From Gammaproteobacteria bacterium (GTDB lineage: Bacteria; Pseudomonadota; Gammaproteobacteria; Steroidobacterales; JABDLF01): a stretch of DNA of 64,000 nucleotides. Shown here in pieces: positions 23,689 through 32,978 of this stretch. The stretch covers positions 130,186 through 194,185 of the forward strand of contig JABDLF010000002.1 of the NCBI GenBank assembly GCA_013003115.1, in the 5' to 3' direction. Made by a program: the position numbers and the translations under genes. Numbering within the stretch: position 1 is the stretch's first letter; every line of letters starts with the position of its first letter. The notes under the pieces were generated by a model, which was not told the DNA's origin, ran no database searches, and saw only the letters and a list, made by a program, of their open reading frames with translations.

Positions 23689-25134
23689 ATGCTGAAGCCT
23701 TCGCTGCAACTTAAGATTGGTCAACAGCTGACCATGACCCCCCAGCTGCAACAGGCTATCCGCCTGCTGCAGCTGCCGGTTATGGATCTTCAGTCCGAAA
23801 TCCAGGGGGCACTCGAAGAAAATGTGATGCTTGAATCCGTTGAGGAACTGTCAGAGCCAGGCCTCGGGGAAAACTCGGGCGAGGGGCAGCAGGAGGGCGA
23901 CGCAGAGCGATCAGATGACGTTGAGGTAACCTGGGGTGACACCGCAACGCTGCCCATACCCGAATCAAGCTGGTCCAGCACCACGGGGCCGCGAAGCAAC
24001 GAAAACCGCGGACCCCTGACTCAGGATTTCGCCCCACGCGCGGGACAGTCGCTTAAGGAGCACCTGCTGTGGCAGCTGCAGATGGACCGCTTCGATACAC
24101 GGGAATATGCGATCGGCCGCGCCATTATCGATGGCATCAGTGATGACGGCTACCTGGAAGATGACCTCGCGAGCCTTTGTGATCTGCTGAAACCTGATCT
24201 GCTGGTGAGTGAAGACGAAGCCGAAGCAGTATTGCTCAGGATTCAGCAATTTGATCCGGCCGGCGTCGCCTGTCGGGACGTCGCAGAGTGCCTCGAGATT
24301 CAGCTCGACCAGCTGGACGAAGAAACAGAAGGCCTCGAAATTGCGAGGCGCATAATTCGTGAGGGACTCGACGACCTTGGGGCGCAGCGCTTTCCTGCAC
24401 TGCGACGCAATCTTGGCTGCAACGAAGACGAATTCGAGGCCGGCCTCTTGCTCGTCAGATCCTTGCATCCGCGACCGGGCTCATCCGTGCACGCTGCCGA
24501 CTCCGAGTACGTCATTCCTGATGTCTTCGTCCGCAAAATAGATGGTCGCTGGCACGTCGAAATCAACAGCTCAATTGTGCCGGAGCTGCGCGTCAATCAA
24601 AGTTATGCCGGGCTTGTCGGACGCAGCGGTGACCATGCCGTGTTGAAGACTCAGCTGCAGGAAGCCCGTTGGCTTGTGCGCAGCCTGGAGATACGGAACG
24701 ATACCGTTCTGCGCGTGGCCGCTTCGATCGTAGAGCGGCAGCACGAGTTCCTGGAACGAGGCGACGAGGCAATGCGCCCGATGATTCTCAAGGATATTGC
24801 CAAATTACTGGATATGCACGAGTCAACTATTTCGCGCGTCACGACAGCCAAATATATGCATACCCCGCGCGGCATTTTCGAGTTTCGTTATTTCTTCTCC
24901 AGCCACGTCGGCGGCAGCGGGGACGGCGAAGAGGTCTCGTCGACCGCGATTCGCGCGATGATCAAGAAATTAATTGCAAATGAGAACCCCGAAAAACCGC
25001 TCAGTGACAACAAAATCGCAGTTATGCTCGCCGAAGATGGCATCAATGTTGCGAGGAGGACGGTCGCGAAGTACCGTGAATCAATGTCGCTTCCCTCGTC
25101 AAGCGACAGAAAGCGCCTCGCTCTCAGACAATAA
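23689..25134 (+). CDS. rpoN: RNA polymerase sigma-54 factor
   Basis: N-terminal LKIGQQLTMTPQLQQAIRLLQL and RpoN box ARRTVAKYRE. Confidence 0.97.
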   Translation: MLKPSLQLKIGQQLTMTPQLQQAIRLLQLPVMDLQSEIQGALEENVMLESVEELSEPGLGENSGEGQQEGDAERSDDVEVTWGDTATLPIPESSWSSTTGPRSNENRGPLTQDFAPRAGQSLKEHLLWQLQMDRFDTREYAIGRAIIDGISDDGYLEDDLASLCDLLKPDLLVSEDEAEAVLLRIQQFDPAGVACRDVAECLEIQLDQLDEETEGLEIARRIIREGLDDLGAQRFPALRRNLGCNEDEFEAGLLLVRSLHPRPGSSVHAADSEYVIPDVFVRKIDGRWHVEINSSIVPELRVNQSYAGLVGRSGDHAVLKTQLQEARWLVRSLEIRNDTVLRVAASIVERQHEFLERGDEAMRPMILKDIAKLLDMHESTISRVTTAKYMHTPRGIFEFRYFFSSHVGGSGDGEEVSSTAIRAMIKKLIANENPEKPLSDNKIAVMLAEDGINVARRTVAKYRESMSLPSSSDRKRLALRQ

Positions 25135-25156
25135 AACAACCAACAAGGAGCCAGCA

Positions 25157-25480
25157 ATGCAAATGAATCTTACCGGACACCATGTCGATATTACTCCCCC
25201 GCTGCGCGACTACGTCACAACAAAGATGGAAAAGGTGGAAAGGCATTTCGACAACGTGACAGATGCCCATGTAATTCTTACGGTTGAAAAACTCCGCCAC
25301 AAAGCCGAAGCCACAATTCATGTCAGCGGTGGAAATATTTACGCGGAAGCGGTTGAGGAAGATATGTACGCGGCGATTGACGCCATGGTCTCCAAGCTGG
25401 ATCGCCAGGTTAAGCGCCACAAAGAAAAGCTGAAGGCGCATCATGCGCGCGGCTCCGGCAAAGAGAAATACGCCTCCTAA
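25157..25480 (+). CDS. hpf: Ribosome hibernation promoting factor, short form
   Basis: MQMNLTGHHVDITPPLRDYVTTKMEKVERHFDNV; downstream of rpoN. Confidence 0.94.
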   Translation: MQMNLTGHHVDITPPLRDYVTTKMEKVERHFDNVTDAHVILTVEKLRHKAEATIHVSGGNIYAEAVEEDMYAAIDAMVSKLDRQVKRHKEKLKAHHARGSGKEKYAS

Positions 25481-25495
25481 GGGCGAAAAGCTGCC

Positions 25496-26071
25496 ATGAG
25501 CATGGCCGACCTTTTGGAGCCCGCGAGAGTGCTTGCGAACGTCGAGGCGCGCAGCAAGAAACATGCACTTGAGATTTTGAGCGAGTTAATTGCCGGTATA
25601 TCAGACGAACTCGAAAACGAACAGGTTTTCGAGGCCCTGGTAGAGCGCGAGCGTATCGGCAACACCGGCATGGGCAAAGGCGTTGCGATTCCGCACGGCA
25701 GGGTCAGCGAACTTGGCAAAACAACCGCGGCTTTTCTGAAACTGGGTGAGGCAATCGACTACGGCGCACAGGACGGCGAGCCGGTGAAAATGATACTTGC
25801 TATCGCCGTGTCCAATGACGAAGATCCCGATGCCTTCGAGGACGTGGCCCTCTCCGCCCGGACCCTGGCGGATCCGGAGCTGGTCCGTATGCTGGAAGAA
25901 GCCAGCGGCAGCAGGGCGCTCTACGAACTGCTGACCGGGCATATCCCGGCCGGTAACGCTGCAGACAATGCTCAGACCGTTAAAGAGACACCGCCGGATA
26001 GTGAAAACCGGCCAGACGGCGGGGATCAGGATCACGAGGACAGCAGCGACGATGCCGCGCGCCCCGACTAG
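25496..26071 (+). CDS. ptsN: PTS IIA-like nitrogen regulatory protein PtsN
   Basis: IGNTGMGKGVAIPHGR with phospho-acceptor His; extended acidic C-terminus. Confidence 0.93.
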   Translation: MSMADLLEPARVLANVEARSKKHALEILSELIAGISDELENEQVFEALVERERIGNTGMGKGVAIPHGRVSELGKTTAAFLKLGEAIDYGAQDGEPVKMILAIAVSNDEDPDAFEDVALSARTLADPELVRMLEEASGSRALYELLTGHIPAGNAADNAQTVKETPPDSENRPDGGDQDHEDSSDDAARPD

Positions 26072-26101
26072 GCATTCCGCCCGGGTCAGTCTCGCGGGAT
26101 C

Positions 26102-26977
26102 ATGAAGCTTATTCTTGTAAGCGGACTCTCCGGCGCTGGCAAGAGCGTAGCGCTGCATAAGCTTGAGGACCTCGGGTATTACTGCGTCGACAACATTCCA
26201 GCTGCCCTGCTGAGATCATTTGTTGAACTGACAATGGCGAGCGGAGACGTCATGTATCGGCGCGTCGCGGTCGGCGTCGATGCCCGCAATCGAGCGGCGG
26301 ACATTGATTCGCTTCCGCACCTTGTAAATCAGTTGCGCAGCGATGGCATCAATTGTGAGGTGGTATTTCTAAACGCAGACGAGAACGTGCTGGTCAAGCG
26401 CTATGGCGAAACCCGCAGGCGCCATCCACTCAGTGGTTCCGGCAGCAGCCTGCGCGACGCCCTTGCGGGTGAGAAAACACTGCTGGTGCCCATCAGCGAA
26501 GCTGCGGACATCGTCATCGACACCAGCAGCATGAGCGTACATGACTTGCGTGAGATGATTGAAGACCGGATCGAAGGCGACGGCACCGGTTCAGAAACGC
26601 CCAGGTTTTCACTGCTTTTCGAGTCTTTTGGTTTCAAGCACGGCATTCCGGATAACGCCGACTTCGTTTTCGACGTTCGCTGCCTGCCGAACCCTTACTG
26701 GGAGGCGGCATTGCGCCCCGGCACTGGCCTCGATGAGCCAGTGGCAAAATTCCTGGAGGGGCACGCCATGGTGGAACGCATGATCAGTGACATCGCCCGC
26801 TTCATTCAGGAATGGCTGCCACCGATAAGCGTCGCCGACCGCAGCTATCTGACGGTGGCCATCGGCTGCACCGGAGGCAGACACCGATCGGTGTATGTCG
26901 TCGAGCAACTCGCAGAAAAATTTCGCAGGGAATATCCGCAACTCCTCGTAAGACACAGCGCACTGCCCGCCCCTTAG
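26102..26977 (+). CDS. rapZ: RNase adapter RapZ (nucleotide-binding)
   Basis: VSGLSGAGKSVALHKLEDLGYYCVDNIPAALL, GCTGGRHRSVY. Confidence 0.96.
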   Translation: MKLILVSGLSGAGKSVALHKLEDLGYYCVDNIPAALLRSFVELTMASGDVMYRRVAVGVDARNRAADIDSLPHLVNQLRSDGINCEVVFLNADENVLVKRYGETRRRHPLSGSGSSLRDALAGEKTLLVPISEAADIVIDTSSMSVHDLREMIEDRIEGDGTGSETPRFSLLFESFGFKHGIPDNADFVFDVRCLPNPYWEAALRPGTGLDEPVAKFLEGHAMVERMISDIARFIQEWLPPISVADRSYLTVAIGCTGGRHRSVYVVEQLAEKFRREYPQLLVRHSALPAP

Positions 26978-27065
26978 CCACCTCCCCGATTACCTGAAGG
27001 CCATTAGACCCTGCCAGGTAAACCCACTACACTCGGCCACATCGTTTTTTGCTGAACAACAAGCC

Positions 27066-28421
27066 ATGAATGCAGCAGCCGAAGAATTTCGCGAAACACG
27101 CCTGCAGGCCGTGCGCGGCGCGCTCGAAAGTGGCGCCGTTCGCAACGTCCAACGCATGCTGCATTCCCTGCATCCCGCAGAGCTCGGCCGGTTGCTCGAA
27201 TCGCTGCCGCCTGCGGAGCGCACAATCGTCTGGCAACTGGTCGATCCGGATGCGAAGGGCGATGTTCTCCTCGAGGTTAATGACGAAGTCCGCTCAGGGC
27301 TTATTGACAACATGGAGCCAGAGGCACTGGTTGCCGCTACGGGCGACATGGAGGTCGACGACCTTGCTGACGTGTTCGAGGACCTCCCCGAGGCCGTCAT
27401 TACGCAGATTCTGCGGGCAATGGACGTGCAGGACCGGGAGCGCCTCGAATCGGTGCTTGCCTACCCCGAGGACAGCGCCGGCGGCCTGATGAATACCGAC
27501 ACGGTCACGGTGAGGCCGGATGTCTCCCTGGACGTCGTACAGCGCTACCTTCGGTTGAGAGGCAATCTGCCCGACCGCACTGACATCCTGTTCGTGGTCA
27601 ATCGATACGGCCAGTACCTGGGCAGCCTGGGCCTGTCTGCTCTTCTCGTCAGCGACCCGCAGGCAACCGTGGCGGAACTCATGGACACCAGCGTAGAAGG
27701 CATTGTTGCCAACGTGTCCGCCTCAGAGGTAGCCAGGCGATTCGAGGAACGCGATCTCGTATCCGCGCCGGTAACCGACGAGGACAACAGGCTGCTGGGA
27801 CGAATTACCGTTGATGACGTTGTCGACGTCATCCGTGAAGAAGCCGAACACTCGCTGATGAGCATGGCCGGCCTCGATGAGGACGAGGATATGTTTGCCC
27901 CGGTCGTGACCAGCGCCCGCAGGCGGGCCCTGTGGCTCGGTGTCAACCTCGCCACCGCCTTTGTCGCAGCGGGCGTCGTAGGCCTGTTCGAGGCCACTAT
28001 CGACAAAGTTGTCGCACTTGCCGTGCTGATGCCCGTCGTCGCCAGCATGGGCGGAATCGCAGGCGGTCAGACGCTGACTCTGATGATCCGTGGCCTCGCG
28101 CTGGGCCAGGTAGAGAAGTCTAACGCGCGTTTTATGATGGGCAAGGAAATAGCGGTCGGCATCCTCAACGGCATATTCTGGGCGCTGGTTGTCGCCGCCG
28201 TCGTCATGCTCTGGTTTGGAAACTGGCAGATCGGCGCGGTCATAGCCCTTGCAATTACCATCAACATGTTTGTTGCCGCCATTTCCGGGGTTGCGATACC
28301 GCTGTTGTTGCGGCGGCTTGGGGTTGACCCGGCGCTCGCGGGTAACGTGATTCTTACCACCGTCACTGACGTCGTCGGTTTCTTTGCTTTTCTGGGACTT
28401 GGCGCGCTGCTGCTTATCTGA
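27066..28421 (+). CDS. mgtE: Magnesium transporter MgtE
   Basis: MgtE N domain, two CBS domains, five-TM C-terminal domain with GGIAGGQTLTLMIRGLALG. Confidence 0.95.
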   Translation: MNAAAEEFRETRLQAVRGALESGAVRNVQRMLHSLHPAELGRLLESLPPAERTIVWQLVDPDAKGDVLLEVNDEVRSGLIDNMEPEALVAATGDMEVDDLADVFEDLPEAVITQILRAMDVQDRERLESVLAYPEDSAGGLMNTDTVTVRPDVSLDVVQRYLRLRGNLPDRTDILFVVNRYGQYLGSLGLSALLVSDPQATVAELMDTSVEGIVANVSASEVARRFEERDLVSAPVTDEDNRLLGRITVDDVVDVIREEAEHSLMSMAGLDEDEDMFAPVVTSARRRALWLGVNLATAFVAAGVVGLFEATIDKVVALAVLMPVVASMGGIAGGQTLTLMIRGLALGQVEKSNARFMMGKEIAVGILNGIFWALVVAAVVMLWFGNWQIGAVIALAITINMFVAAISGVAIPLLLRRLGVDPALAGNVILTTVTDVVGFFAFLGLGALLLI

Positions 28422-28440
28422 GTCAGCCGCAGGCCGAAGA

Positions 28441-29649
28441 TCAGTTTCCGAGCGCGGCCTCAAGATGACGAGGTGCATCCAGCACTTCAACCGCCTCCCC
28501 TGAAATAAACGGCAGCAGATGGTCCCTGCGCGCCATGGCATCTTCATAACCCAGCTCTATCAGTTCGCGGCAATAGGCCTTCTCGAACAGCAGGTAGCTG
28601 ATGAGCTGGCTGCTACCGGCATTGAATGCGCCAAGCCCGCGCAACAGCAGCCGAACAGACCGTGGGAACTCGGACGCATGCCGCCTGGCGATTTCCCGAA
28701 TGTCCTTGCTCGGCACGATGATCATCGTATCAATGCGCTTTAGATTTTCACCTAGCGACTTCTCGAGCGTGCCGGGCGGGAACTGCGCAACGATCCTGTT
28801 GATGCGCGTAAGGCGCTCGAGATCTGCGTAAAGCCCGTCCAGAAATATCGTATCCAGCATGTAACCTGCAATCTGGCCAAAGCTGGGAAGCGTGGCGCCC
28901 TCGGTCTCGCCGCGCTCGCGGCTGCCCTCATCCCGCACACCAACCACCAGCAGCCGGTCAGCGCCAAGATGCACAGCTGCTGACAGCGGCGCCGACTCGC
29001 GAATGGCGCCATCGCCAAAGAACTCGTCGCCTACCCGCGTGGGCGGGAAAATAAACGGCACCGCAACGGACCCCATAAGATGATCCAGATTTATACGAGT
29101 CCGGCGTCCCTCGCGACGCGAGCGCAGCCAGGGCTTCAGGTCATCGCAGCCTTCGAAAAAAGAAACGGCCCGGGCGCACTCGTACCCGGACGCTGTGACA
29201 GCCAGCGCGTGCAGTGCGCCCGACTCGATGGCCTGCTCAATACCACCAAAATGAATATGGCCTTCCAACAGTTCGCGCAGCGGCGCATTATCGAGGAGCG
29301 ACCTCGGGTTACCGACGCCAAGCCCGCCGGTGGTAAACGTGAGTAACCAGTGCAGGGATGACTTCAGCATCGTCCATGAGTCGGCGCGATAGACCTGCTC
29401 AATGGCAAAATTGCTCCAGACCGCATTAAGCCGCCGCACACCACTTTGAAATCGTCGAGCGTTACTTGCAAGAACCGTGGCATTGATTGCGCCAGCGGAC
29501 ATGCCGGTCATAATGGAGAAGGGGTTCGGGGACCCTGGCGGCATCAGCTCCGCAATCGCCTTCATCGCCCCCACCTGGTAGGCGCCACGGGCACCCCCGC
29601 CCGGCAGAACCAGGCCGATCCGTGGATGCCTAAGGGATTCACCAGCCAT
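28441..29649 (-). CDS. Patatin-like phospholipase
   Basis: GGGARGAYQVGAMKAI oxyanion motif, GMSAG nucleophile elbow, DGAIRESAP. Confidence 0.93.
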   Translation of the reverse strand: MAGESLRHPRIGLVLPGGGARGAYQVGAMKAIAELMPPGSPNPFSIMTGMSAGAINATVLASNARRFQSGVRRLNAVWSNFAIEQVYRADSWTMLKSSLHWLLTFTTGGLGVGNPRSLLDNAPLRELLEGHIHFGGIEQAIESGALHALAVTASGYECARAVSFFEGCDDLKPWLRSRREGRRTRINLDHLMGSVAVPFIFPPTRVGDEFFGDGAIRESAPLSAAVHLGADRLLVVGVRDEGSRERGETEGATLPSFGQIAGYMLDTIFLDGLYADLERLTRINRIVAQFPPGTLEKSLGENLKRIDTMIIVPSKDIREIARRHASEFPRSVRLLLRGLGAFNAGSSQLISYLLFEKAYCRELIELGYEDAMARRDHLLPFISGEAVEVLDAPRHLEAALGN

Positions 29650-29775
29650 AGGTGGAATCCTATTTCATGTGCCCCGCCGGGGCCAGCGACGCCGTCACGT
29701 TTTCCTGTGCAGCGATTTTATGCCTGGCGCGTTTTCGGCTATGCTGCGGCCCCCGTTTGAAAATGGCAGGCCCTC

Positions 29776-30339
29776 ATGAACGCTCTTTTTTCCCGCACTG
29801 TGTTTGCAGCCCTGTTGATATTTTTAGCTGTACCGCTCTCGGCCAGCGCTGGTGCGCCAGCCATCGGTGACGATGCTCCCGCCTTTCGCCTGCAGGACCA
29901 GAACAACGACTGGCATACGCTGGAAGACTACCAGGGCCAATGGGTCGTACTATATTTTTATCCGAAGGCCGATACGCCGGGATGCACAACCGAAGCGTGT
30001 TCGTTCCGCGACGACATTTTCAAGTTCAAGAAAATGGGCGCGAAGATCGTTGGCGTCAGCCTCGATGATGTCGCATCGCAAAAGGAATTCGCAGAAAAAT
30101 ATTCTTTGCCATTCGCGCTGCTGTCGGACGCAAAAAGTCAGACCGCAAAGGACTACGGCGTCCTAGGGAACCTGGTGCTGGCAAAATATGCCAAACGCGA
30201 GACTTTTATCATCTCTCCCACGGGCAAAGTTGCAGCACACTACAAGAAGGTCAACCCGGACAAACACTCCACAGAAGTTCTCGAGGATCTCAAGATGCTG
30301 ATGAAGGAGCAGGCAGGCGAGGCACATGACGCGCCCTGA
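29776..30339 (+). CDS. Exported peroxiredoxin of the PrxQ/BCP subfamily
   Basis: Signal peptide then FYPKADTPGCTTEACSFRDD (paired Cys five residues apart). Confidence 0.93.
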   Translation: MNALFSRTVFAALLIFLAVPLSASAGAPAIGDDAPAFRLQDQNNDWHTLEDYQGQWVVLYFYPKADTPGCTTEACSFRDDIFKFKKMGAKIVGVSLDDVASQKEFAEKYSLPFALLSDAKSQTAKDYGVLGNLVLAKYAKRETFIISPTGKVAAHYKKVNPDKHSTEVLEDLKMLMKEQAGEAHDAP

Positions 30340-30557
30340 CAGGCCAGCAGATCCGGGCGAATGAAGCCAGCCTGATCCCGGCATGCCCAGCGCGGACGCC
30401 CGGAGCGAGCGGCCTGACGATCCGCATCGGGAACAAAGCACTGCGACTTCCGTCACGCCATCAGGAGCAGGTCTGCGGAGCTAAGATTTTTGCGCGGGCT
30501 TTTCGGTATCGCGCGTAAGGCGCACAACCCCTCCCGATCGGGCAACGCCTCCCTTTC

Positions 30558-32966
30558 TCAGGGCGCCGGGACGAGGCGAAGCTGATATCGCGGGGGGCCC
30601 GGCAGAAATGACAGCGGCTCGCCTTTCGCCCATGAATTATGCTGCGAGCCATAGTATGGCGACAGAGGGTGGCCACTCTGACCGCCCGGCATGTGCAGGT
30701 ATCCCTCCTCTTCGCGACCCGGCGAAACACCGAGCCGCTGAGAAGCACCAAAGCCTGGCGCCTGCACACGCGGCATGTTGTTGTCGCCCGGCAATGCCAG
30801 CGCGGGCATGTTGACCAGCTGGCCCAGACCGGGCACAAACTGTGACAGTGGATGCGCTACGCGAACGCGGTTGCGTTCACCCCAGACCCGGTCAGCAAGA
30901 CCGCCGGAATAGCGCTCCTGATAGTAATCAACGGTGTCGTCAACGACATCAAGCATCCAGTCTCGCCAGCTCTCGTAACGCGTCGGCAGCAGGTGGGCAG
31001 GCTGCTGCTCAAGCAGTGTCCAGAGCGCACCTTCCCACTGGCTGCTGTAGATCGAAGTCGACGGCGCAGCTTCACGGGCCTCCGTCGTCAGTTCTTCGAA
31101 AACCTCGTCGAACAAAAAAACGCGCCAGGCGCGCACGAGGCGGAACCCCGCCGAGTCAACGCTTGCCCTCGGGTGCCAGTCGGCGATTGCGGCGCGCAGT
31201 TCGGAGCGCCCGGGTTGGCCCTCGAGTGATTCGTCGTCAAGAAGTTCGAGCAGCAGCTTCTGCCAGCGCTCCAGGAACAATGCCCGGTCATCCAGCTGCA
31301 GCCACAGCATGTCGGCCTCGTTCGCTGATTCCATTGCGGTCAGCGAATCCCGAATCTGGGCCGCACGGGCGCCCAGGTCGTAGCCGCCGTCACCCAGAAA
31401 CCTGAGCCCTTCGGCATCAACGACGCGGGCGTTCGCCGTCCAGATCTGGCCACCGGGCGGGTTGAAGATCCGCGGATACTCCCGAGCCTCGTACCAGCCC
31501 TGCCAGCCGACACCCGGGTCCGCCCATGAGGATGCGTAGCGCGAATCGTAGCCCGCGCGCCGGGGAACACGGCCGAGAATCGTCCAGCCGATGTTGCCCT
31601 TGCGGTCGGCCACCACGAAGTTTTGCGGTGGCGCGCCAATGCCGTTGGCAATCTCGAGGGCGGAAACAACGTCTTTCGCTCCGGCTAAATCAATGATCCC
31701 GGAGTTGACCGCCTCCGGCTCGTGCGCAAGCCATTTGAGCGCAAGCAGCCTGCCCTCGTGATCTTCTCCAATAACAGGCCCCCAGCGAGTCCATTGAAAG
31801 CTCACCGGCTCAGCATCCCCGCCTTTGACCGGAATGCTCTGTTCATACGTCGTAAATGCCTCGTAGCCGTCGCCCACGCGGTAACGAGACGCATCCTCAG
31901 GATCAACCTCGATGATTACGAGGTCCGACCAGTCACCATAGCTATTGGTAAAACCCCAGGCGACGTTCCGGTTGCTCCCGACGATGACGCCAAACGTGCC
32001 GGGCAAAGTAACGCCCGTCACATCAATGGCCGGGACGTCGTCTGCAGAACCGCGAATTACCAGCCTTGCCTGGTACCACACGTTCGGCAGGCCATGCCCA
32101 AGATGCATGTCGTTGGCGAGTATCGCCACGCCGCTTTCTGTGCGGGAACCATGCAGCGCCCAGTTGTTGCTCCCCGGCACCATGTCGTGCCCTTGTTCGC
32201 TGCGATCCGCAACGCTGGCCGTCTTCTCCGGCTGCGCAGGCGGCAGCGTATAAACGTCTGCCCCCGGCACCGGCAGCGGGCTGCGCGCTTCACCCACAAC
32301 CGGGGCGTCCCACGGCGTGCCGTCCTGCGTCAGGAAAGCGAAGTAAGGGGCCGGGTAGACATCGCGCAAGGCCGTCAGCATCCCATCACGGGACGCCAGC
32401 TCATCAGTGAGCTGAAAGAACATTGCATAGACGACCAGCAGCAGGTCTTCGGGCTGCCACTCTCGTGGATGGGCGTTAAGCAGTAAATACTCGAACGGCC
32501 TCGCTCTCAGCTGCGCAAGCCCGGCATTGACGCCCGCGGTGTAGCTTTCAATGAGACGGCGTTCACTCGGCTCCAGTGTCTTAAGGCGTGCGACCGCAAG
32601 ATCACGCAATCGATGCCTGCGGCGCGACTTATCGAGAGGCACAGGCCCTTCACCCAGCAGCTCCGCCAGTTCACCGGCAGCTGCGCGCCGCGCCATGTCC
32701 ATTTGAAAAAAGCGCTCCTGCGCGTGCAGATATCCCAGCGTACGCGCCAGGTCAGACCAGTTTCCGGCGGTAATGCGGGGCCGTCCGTGAAGGTCTCTCT
32801 CGATGCTGACCGGCGCCTTAAGCCCGGCAATGCTGATTTCGCCCTCGATGGCAGGCAAGCTTCCGCGCAGTGCCAGCGACAACGCCACGAAAGCAAGTGA
32901 AAGCACGACGAAAATGGCGATCACAGAAAAGCCGAGGTAGCGCCAGCTGCGTCGGACGAAGCTCAT
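30558..32966 (-). CDS. Penicillin acylase family (Ntn-hydrolase) protein
   Basis: GSNNWALHGSRTESGVAILANDMHLGHGLPNVWYQARL; N-terminal TM or signal anchor. Confidence 0.93.
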   Translation of the reverse strand: MSFVRRSWRYLGFSVIAIFVVLSLAFVALSLALRGSLPAIEGEISIAGLKAPVSIERDLHGRPRITAGNWSDLARTLGYLHAQERFFQMDMARRAAAGELAELLGEGPVPLDKSRRRHRLRDLAVARLKTLEPSERRLIESYTAGVNAGLAQLRARPFEYLLLNAHPREWQPEDLLLVVYAMFFQLTDELASRDGMLTALRDVYPAPYFAFLTQDGTPWDAPVVGEARSPLPVPGADVYTLPPAQPEKTASVADRSEQGHDMVPGSNNWALHGSRTESGVAILANDMHLGHGLPNVWYQARLVIRGSADDVPAIDVTGVTLPGTFGVIVGSNRNVAWGFTNSYGDWSDLVIIEVDPEDASRYRVGDGYEAFTTYEQSIPVKGGDAEPVSFQWTRWGPVIGEDHEGRLLALKWLAHEPEAVNSGIIDLAGAKDVVSALEIANGIGAPPQNFVVADRKGNIGWTILGRVPRRAGYDSRYASSWADPGVGWQGWYEAREYPRIFNPPGGQIWTANARVVDAEGLRFLGDGGYDLGARAAQIRDSLTAMESANEADMLWLQLDDRALFLERWQKLLLELLDDESLEGQPGRSELRAAIADWHPRASVDSAGFRLVRAWRVFLFDEVFEELTTEAREAAPSTSIYSSQWEGALWTLLEQQPAHLLPTRYESWRDWMLDVVDDTVDYYQERYSGGLADRVWGERNRVRVAHPLSQFVPGLGQLVNMPALALPGDNNMPRVQAPGFGASQRLGVSPGREEEGYLHMPGGQSGHPLSPYYGSQHNSWAKGEPLSFLPGPPRYQLRLVPAP

Positions 32967-32978
32967 GAGACCCTGACG

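Noticed and set aside
30842-31405. 187-aa plus-strand ORF opposite the penicillin acylase gene
   Set aside because: Shadow ORF in high-GC DNA; low-complexity Arg/Ala/Pro/Ser composition and no recognisable domain
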